Part shown: positions 6,122 to 9,612 of the stretch, piece by piece
Numbering within the stretch: position 1 is the stretch's first letter
Layout: each line of letters begins with the position of its first letter
Assembly: GCA_903831165.1 (NCBI GenBank)
Contig: CAIKWV010000056.1
Span: forward strand, 1 to 9,612
Source: an uncultured cyanobacterium
Lineage (GTDB): Bacteria; Cyanobacteriota; Cyanobacteriia; PCC-6307; Cyanobiaceae
Reading direction: 5' to 3'
DNA length: 9,612 nucleotides
Position numbers and translations under genes: made by a program
The notes under the pieces: model-generated
Told to the model about the DNA's origin: nothing
Databases searched by the model: none
The model's input: only the letters and a program-made list of their open reading frames with translations

Positions 6122-7027
6122 TCACCAGAGGCCGCGCACGGGGGGGGCGGGCTCGGGGGCGGGAGCCGGAGCGGGCTCGATGTAGGGAGCGGGAGCGGGG
6201 GCAGGAGCGGGCTCAACCACGACCACAGCCGGATGGGCAAAGCGATAGCGGAAGCCGAGCTTGCCGCCCCAGTTGTTGAACGAACCGAAGTTGACGTCGC
6301 TGTCGGTGTCGTGACCGGACATGCCCTGGTAAACGCCTTCGGCGTAGACATCCCAGTTATAGCTCAAGGCATAGGAGATACCCGCCTTGGCCTGCCAGCC
6401 GAAGCCGCCGTAGCTGAGATTGCCGTAGCGCTGATTCTCTACCGTGAAGCTGGGGGTGCTGAGATTGGAATAGCCGATACCACCACCGATATACGGGGAC
6501 CAGCGGCCGAAGGGGAAGTCGACGTAGGCGCTGGCGAAGACGTCGTTCTTGTTGATGGCACCGCTGACATTGCTGGTGCTGAAGTCACGGCCGTTGTAAT
6601 TGACGCTCAGATCGTTGAGGCTGGCGCGGTTATAGGAATAGGTGAGTTCGGTGCGGATGGCGCCGAAGTCGTAACCGATACCGGTGTCGAGGGCGAAGCC
6701 ACCGCCGTAGGCCGTGTCGATCGGGATGGACGTGTTGTCAGGGCCGACACCGACGCGGGTCGTGCGGTCCTGGGGAGCGGAGGCACCGGCACCAAGGGTG
6801 AAATACCACCCCTTGGCCTGCTCAAAGCCACCGGTTCCCACATCGCCCACCAATGGCACGTAGGTCTGGGCGATCTCCAGGGGCTGGGCCGAAGCCGCCT
6901 GGGGGGCCTCAAGACGGAGTTGTTCAGCCCCGGACAGGGGGACCGCCAGGGCAGGTGCTGCAACCAGAGCGCTGACGGCAGCAGCACCGGTGCCGCGCAG
7001 GGCGAGCTTGACGAAGTTGGTAGACAT
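6122..7027 (-). CDS. Outer-membrane beta-barrel protein with C-terminal Pro-Ala tail
   Basis: A 301-residue porin-like protein of the outer-membrane beta-barrel class (OmpA/PF13505-like N-terminal barrel). A Sec signal peptide is cleaved after about residue 28 (VAAPALA). From about 70 on there are alternating amphipathic strands rich in Gly, Tyr and Asn (for example GWYFTLGAGAS, SPYIGGGIGYSNL, WDVYAEGVYQGMSG). The last strand GGKLGFRYRF ends in Phe at 264 like a barrel-assembly signal. A 37-residue tail with PAPAPAPAP runs follows and ends in Trp. In OmpA such a linker leads to a peptidoglycan-binding domain, absent here. GAGGT lies 7 nt before ATG 7027, a good ribosome binding site. Codon use and the strong terminator suggest a well-expressed monocistronic gene. 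Cargo and pore function are unknown. Confidence 0.88.
   Translation of the reverse strand: MSTNFVKLALRGTGAAAVSALVAAPALAVPLSGAEQLRLEAPQAASAQPLEIAQTYVPLVGDVGTGGFEQAKGWYFTLGAGASAPQDRTTRVGVGPDNTSIPIDTAYGGGFALDTGIGYDFGAIRTELTYSYNRASLNDLSVNYNGRDFSTSNVSGAINKNDVFASAYVDFPFGRWSPYIGGGIGYSNLSTPSFTVENQRYGNLSYGGFGWQAKAGISYALSYNWDVYAEGVYQGMSGHDTDSDVNFGSFNNWGGKLGFRYRFAHPAVVVVEPAPAPAPAPYIEPAPAPAPEPAPPVRGLW
6148..6214. repeat. Short tandem GC-rich repeat coding for the Pro-Ala tail
   Basis: Imperfect 6-bp units (variants of GAGCGG and GGGGCG) encode the PAPAPAPAP and PAPAPAPEPAP runs of the outer-membrane protein on the minus strand, interrupted by codons for Y-I-E. Such tracts can vary in length by slippage in whole dipeptides without shifting frame. 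Confidence 0.7.
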
Positions 7028-7072
7028 CGAAATTACCTCATACCATTGTCTTCATAGATACCAAATACCTGA
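7028..7072 (-). promoter_or_regulatory. AT-rich leader or promoter region of the outer-membrane protein gene with GGTA repeats
   Basis: An AT-rich patch in otherwise GC-rich DNA. On the minus strand it holds four GGTA copies (at 7069–7066, 7062–7059, 7044–7041 and 7037–7034) and TATCTATGAAG. The last GGTA overlaps the GAGGT ribosome binding site, 7 nt from the start codon. A -10-like TATCTA is possible; no clear -35 was found, so promoter placement is tentative. Confidence 0.45.
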
Positions 7073-7108
7073 GCAGTGCCCGGCGATGGACACTGAGCGG
7101 CGTGTCAC
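7052..7108 (-). CDS. Possible 18-codon upstream ORF (leader peptide)
   Basis: GTG 7108 is preceded by GAGGAGG (the distal GAGG 6 nt away, the proximal AGGAGG 3 nt). The frame codes for 18 residues beginning MTRRSVSIAG and ends at TGA 7052, 24 nt before the outer-membrane protein start. The strong Shine-Dalgarno sequence is the only support, and it may not be transcribed if the promoter lies at 7050–7070. Confidence 0.2.
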   Translation of the reverse strand: MTRRSVSIAGHCSGIWYL

Positions 7109-7177
7109 AGGCCTCCTCTGGTGCCGGTGATTTGCAGAAAGCGCAACGCCAGAAGCAGAGCCGGATGGGCCGAGCGC

Positions 7178-7546
7178 TCAGGTGGCTGGCCAGCCCGCCT
7201 GCGCCTGGGACCAGACCCATTGCGCCACCACCTCGGCGCCATCGTCACCAAGAAATCTGGCGTATCCCGACATCTGGCCGATCCCCTCGGCGGCGACCCG
7301 GGCGATGGCCTCGGGACTGGCCAGCTGCTGGCGCTCCAGCGCCGCCAGTTTCAGGGTTTTGCCGCGCCGCAGAATGTTGCCGCCACCGACATGGCAACCC
7401 GCACAATGCGCAGAAAACAGCTCCTGCCCCCGTTCGGGCTCCGTTGTCAGCATTTCGGCTCCCCAGGCGGTCAGGGGCCAACCGATCGGCAACAGCAGCA
7501 GCGCTGCGATCGTCAGGCGGATCAACACACGGCCGAAACGGGGCAC
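7178..7546 (-). CDS. Cytochrome c6-like protein (class I cytochrome c)
   Basis: A 122-residue exported single-haem cytochrome c. The signal peptide (about 1–30: Arg-rich n-region, LTIAALLLLP core, AWGA cleavage site) targets the thylakoid lumen or periplasm. The haem site is C48-A-G-C51-H52 within LFSAHCAGCHVGGGNI, as in c6, and Met92 is the probable sixth ligand. The end VVAQWVWSQAQAGW is c6-like. The canonical c6 ligand loop with Met-Pro-Ala-Phe is replaced by QMSGYARF, so I place it in the c6B/c6C-like group rather than PetJ proper. GTG 7546 is chosen because it includes a basic n-region; GTG 7528 is an alternative, and neither has a Shine-Dalgarno site. Divergent from the GNAT gene (59 bp). 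Confidence 0.87.
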   Translation of the reverse strand: MPRFGRVLIRLTIAALLLLPIGWPLTAWGAEMLTTEPERGQELFSAHCAGCHVGGGNILRRGKTLKLAALERQQLASPEAIARVAAEGIGQMSGYARFLGDDGAEVVAQWVWSQAQAGWPAT

Positions 7547-7605
7547 TGAAACGGAGCGGAGATGGTCCCATCCTTGCTGTTCCGCGGCAGGATGGGGTCC
7601 GGGAT

Positions 7606-8091
7606 GTGCTGGCGCGATCGGTGCTGCGTCCACTGACGGCAGGGGATGAACCCCAACTGATCAGCGTCTATCACGATGCCGTAATCAGCCAGGCGCAGGG
7701 GCTCTACGAGGCGGCCCAGATCGACGCCTGGGCGCACCATGCCGAACGCGACCCCGATGTGCTGACGGGCCTGCGACGGGGCTACGGACTGGCCAGCTGT
7801 GACGCCACCGATCCCGATGTGATCGAGGCCTTCGGCCTGCTCGATCCGATCGATCGCCTGTCGTTGCTGTACTGCCGCGGCCGCTCCTGCCGGCAGGGCC
7901 GGGGCCGCCAGCTGGTGCTGGCCCTGGAACGGGAGGCGCAGCGCCAGCACTGCCGGCGCCTGCGCACCGAAGCCAGCCAGCTCTCCAGGCCCCTGCTGCT
8001 GAGACTGAACTGGCAGATCGAAGCCGAGGAGGAGCTGCTCTTTGCCGGCCAACCGTTCCGGCGTTGGCGGATGATCAAGGACCTGCCCTGA
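7606..8091 (+). CDS. GNAT-family N-acetyltransferase
   Basis: A 161-residue protein with the GNAT layout: N-terminal strand LRPLTAGDEPQLISVYHDA (7–25), a central beta region ending in SLLYCRG (86–92), the acetyl-CoA pyrophosphate loop around RQGRGRQLV (96–104) on a following helix, then LRTEASQLSRPLLLRLNW (119–136) and a final strand pair. The loop lacks the usual leading Arg/Gln (Cys95 in its place) but keeps G98-x-G100. Substrate unknown. GTG 7606 is chosen; GTG 7621 would still keep the first strand. It is followed 18 bp later by the Nif11–cupin gene, so the two are probably co-transcribed. Confidence 0.82.
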   Translation: MLARSVLRPLTAGDEPQLISVYHDAVISQAQGLYEAAQIDAWAHHAERDPDVLTGLRRGYGLASCDATDPDVIEAFGLLDPIDRLSLLYCRGRSCRQGRGRQLVLALEREAQRQHCRRLRTEASQLSRPLLLRLNWQIEAEEELLFAGQPFRRWRMIKDLP

Positions 8092-8109
8092 CTGTTCCCG
8101 TGCGCCGCC

Positions 8110-8631
8110 ATGGCCGAGGCCCAGCTGCAAGCCTTTCTGGACAAGGTGAACCAACTCAATGCCTTCGTCGCCCGCAGCGAGGCGGATCCCCAGCTCCGCG
8201 AGGCCCTGAGGTCCTGCGCCCATCACCACGACGTGGTGTCCCTGGCCCGGCAACAGGGCTTTGAAATCGGTCGGCGCTGGGGTGAAACGGAACTGAACAG
8301 CGGCGGCGACGCCAATCTGCTGGGGGGAGCCTGTCCGCCCGAGGGCGAGGAACGGATCGACACCTTGATCGCCGCCCCAGGCCTGCGCCTGCAGCGGATT
8401 CATTCCTGCCAGGCTTCAAGTCCGCCGGACTTCTGGTACGACCAACCGGAGCAGGAATGGGTGACCCTGCTACAGGGCAGCGCCCAGATCCGCTTCGCCG
8501 ATGAACCGGTCCCGATCGAGCTGAACCGGGGCGACAGCCTGGTGATCAGTGCCCATCGCCGTCATCGGCTGGAACGGACGGATCCCCATCCTGGAACGAT
8601 CTGGCTGGCTCTGTTCTGGCCCCAACCCTGA
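8110..8631 (+). CDS. Nif11–cupin fusion protein
   Basis: A 173-residue two-domain protein. Residues 1–55 resemble a Nif11 domain: AQLQAFLDKV, then DPQLREALRSC and VVSLARQQGFEI. Residues about 67–173 form a single cupin: NLLGG, APGLRLQRIHSCQASS, FWYDQPEQEWVTLLQGSAQI (108–127) and GDSLVISAHRRHRLERTDP (141–159). His152 occupies the cupin motif-2 histidine position and Glu116 fits motif 1, but the usual His-x-His pair is missing, so metal binding is uncertain. WYDQ and EWV..L.G are typical of the small cupin family often misnamed as phosphoribosylaminoimidazole carboxylase-related. The internal LGG before Ala74 looks like a leader cleavage site but is the start of the cupin. Preceded by the GNAT gene; the 3' end overlaps the psiE-like gene on the other strand by 86 nt. 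Confidence 0.85.
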   Translation: MAEAQLQAFLDKVNQLNAFVARSEADPQLREALRSCAHHHDVVSLARQQGFEIGRRWGETELNSGGDANLLGGACPPEGEERIDTLIAAPGLRLQRIHSCQASSPPDFWYDQPEQEWVTLLQGSAQIRFADEPVPIELNRGDSLVISAHRRHRLERTDPHPGTIWLALFWPQP

Positions 8632-9067
8632 TCCGCGCCGACTGGCGCACCAGCCAGTAGGCCGCCGCCAGGCAGAGCACGGCCACCCCCAGTCCCACCA
8701 GCAGCAGGGGCTTGTTCTCGGAACCAGGGGGCAACACGATCACCTTGCGTCCCACGGCCGTCATCGCCGTGAGCAGCACCAGATCGATCTGCACCACGCG
8801 GCGGCGCAGGTAGGAGGTGATGTTCTGCAGCACCTCCAGGCCGATCAGCAGGGTCAGCAGATCACCGAGCAGGCGAATCAGGGGCTCCCCGATCCAGAGG
8901 GTGCGGCGCTGGACCAGATCCAGCCCCAGGACAACGACCAGCTGGATGGCCGCCACCACCAGCACCAGCAGCAGCCCGGCGGCGAGGAGTTTCGCGAGCT
9001 GACGCTCGGCCCGGTCCACCACCACCAGATAAGTGCCGTCGCTACGCAGACGCCGGAACCAGGCCAT
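8546..9067 (-). CDS. PsiE-like membrane protein
   Basis: A 173-residue inner-membrane protein of the phosphate-starvation-inducible PsiE type. Four hydrophobic segments at about 27–51, 61–81, 92–112 and 119–141 fit the family, as do LLGDLLTLLIGLEVLQNITSY (67–87, split by a charged cap) and the AVGRKVIVL segment (104–112). Molecular function is unknown even in E. coli. ATG 9067 overlaps the stop of the upstream exported-protein gene by one base (TGATG), indicating coupling. The polar tail from residue 146 (RIRVGARTEPARS onward) is encoded within the convergent cupin gene and is probably lineage-specific. No Pho box was recognised. Confidence 0.82.
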   Translation of the reverse strand: MAWFRRLRSDGTYLVVVDRAERQLAKLLAAGLLLVLVVAAIQLVVVLGLDLVQRRTLWIGEPLIRLLGDLLTLLIGLEVLQNITSYLRRRVVQIDLVLLTAMTAVGRKVIVLPPGSENKPLLLVGLGVAVLCLAAAYWLVRQSARIRVGARTEPARSFQDGDPSVPADDGDGH

Positions 9068-9381
9068 CAGTTCTTGAACGGCTGATAGGAGGGCTTGGCG
9101 GGCGTATCCGAAGGTGAATTCTGGATCTTGGTGTCACAGGTGACCGAGCCATCGGCCGCCGTGACGCAGTTGGTGGGCACGATCTTGGTGGCGGGACCCA
9201 CTTTGCTGCCGGGTTTGAGCATGAAGCTCTCCGACTGGGCCGAAGCCGGCTGAGCGAGGCCGCTCAGCAGCGAGGCCGCCGCCGCCAGCAACCCCAGAGA
9301 TGCGGGGCCCAGCCCCTGACTGATAGCCCGACCAGGGGCATTCAGCCTTGAGAAAGAAACAATTCGCACGATGCGGCTCAA
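9067..9381 (-). CDS. Small exported protein of unknown function
   Basis: A 104-residue protein with a long signal sequence cleaved after about residue 48 (AQPASA). The mature part of about 56 residues is polar, with Cys72 and Cys82 placed to form one disulphide in NCVTAADGSVTCDT, and a Pro/Lys/Ser-rich end. The TTG start at 9381 is chosen because GGGAGGG lies 7 nt upstream; GTG 9369 is an in-frame alternative without such a site. It overlaps the psiE-like gene by one base. I do not recognise the family. Confidence 0.72.
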   Translation of the reverse strand: MSRIVRIVSFSRLNAPGRAISQGLGPASLGLLAAAASLLSGLAQPASAQSESFMLKPGSKVGPATKIVPTNCVTAADGSVTCDTKIQNSPSDTPAKPSYQPFKN

Positions 9382-9388
9382 CGGGTGA

Positions 9389-9395
9389 CCCTCCC
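9389..9395 (-). promoter_or_regulatory. Shine-Dalgarno site supporting a TTG start
   Basis: GGGAGGG on the minus strand, 7 nt before TTG 9381. It is one of the better ribosome binding sites in the window and decides the start of the small exported-protein gene. Confidence 0.6.
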
Positions 9396-9412
9396 ACTCT
9401 GGCGGCTGGTCG

Positions 9413-9612
9413 CTAACCCTGCTGCTGACGGATCTCATCCAACAGCAGATCCAACTGACCGAGGGATTCATCAAAATCAGGGTGGGAGTCGTCGCGCTCC
9501 AGTCCCTGATCCTCGCCCTGCCACATCTGCTCGATGCCGCAGAGCCTGGCGGCCAGGCCGCCCAGGCCCTCCTTGGCATGGATGCGCTGCAGCTCCTCGA
9601 TCAGCACGGGCA
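9413..9612 (-). CDS. Partial hypothetical protein (C-terminal end only)
   Basis: The frame is open from the right edge to TAG 9413–9415, showing about 65 residues of a hydrophilic, acidic, helical C-terminus (LIEELQRIHAKEGLGG, then LCGIEQMW, ending LDLLLDEIRQQQG). A GTG at 9607 could be a start, but the frame continues past it to the edge, so the protein probably begins outside. It ends 31 bp before the next start on the same strand, consistent with an operon. Family not recognised. Confidence 0.6.
   Translation of the reverse strand, partial: PVLIEELQRIHAKEGLGGLAARLCGIEQMWQGEDQGLERDDSHPDFDESLGQLDLLLDEIRQQQG

Noticed and set aside
5421..8631. RiPP (Nif11-leader peptide) biosynthetic cluster
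   Set aside because: Two Nif11-like domains occur, but there is no core peptide, LanM, radical SAM or protease/transporter gene in the window.
1..9612. CRISPR array, insertion sequence or prophage genes
   Set aside because: No regularly spaced repeats, transposase, integrase or phage structural motifs were seen on either strand.

Overview
The window looks like a piece of a high-GC picocyanobacterial chromosome (Cyanobium or Synechococcus type). The evidence is an ndhL–DUF3007 pair followed by trpA, a YciI-type gene behind a small Nif11-like gene, a cytochrome c6-like gene and a PsiE-type membrane protein. Lineage is inferred from gene content and composition only.

Left part (1–2565, all minus strand): the start of a bidirectional [NiFe]-hydrogenase diaphorase operon. 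hoxE is followed by hoxF with a 1-nt stop/start overlap, and hoxF runs off the left edge, where hoxU would be expected. Immediately upstream on the same strand lies an intron-less tRNA-Leu(UAA). Its 3' end points at the hox genes, so this could be an island junction.

Middle part (2593–5994): on the plus strand ndhL (NDH-1 subunit) overlaps a DUF3007 membrane-protein gene. A 418-bp gene-free stretch with several inverted repeats follows, then trpA. A convergent lipoprotein gene on the minus strand contains a clear internal duplication. Divergent from it are a small Nif11-like protein and a YciI-family protein, probably co-transcribed.

Right part (6045–9612): on the minus strand, an outer-membrane beta-barrel gene with a good ribosome binding site and its own strong intrinsic terminator. 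Its barrel ends in a Pro-Ala tail with no OmpA domain. Upstream on the same strand is a c6-like cytochrome c gene, divergent from a plus-strand pair: a GNAT acetyltransferase and an unusual Nif11–cupin fusion. The fusion gene overlaps the end of a minus-strand PsiE-like gene by 86 nt. That gene is coupled to a small exported protein with a TTG start, preceded by a partial gene at the right edge.

There is no sign of phage, insertion sequence, CRISPR array or RiPP-modification genes. The most unusual items are the Nif11–cupin fusion, the duplicated lipoprotein, the Asp-to-Tyr change in a conserved HoxF motif, the hox/tRNA-Leu junction and the structured ndhL-DUF3007/trpA spacer.
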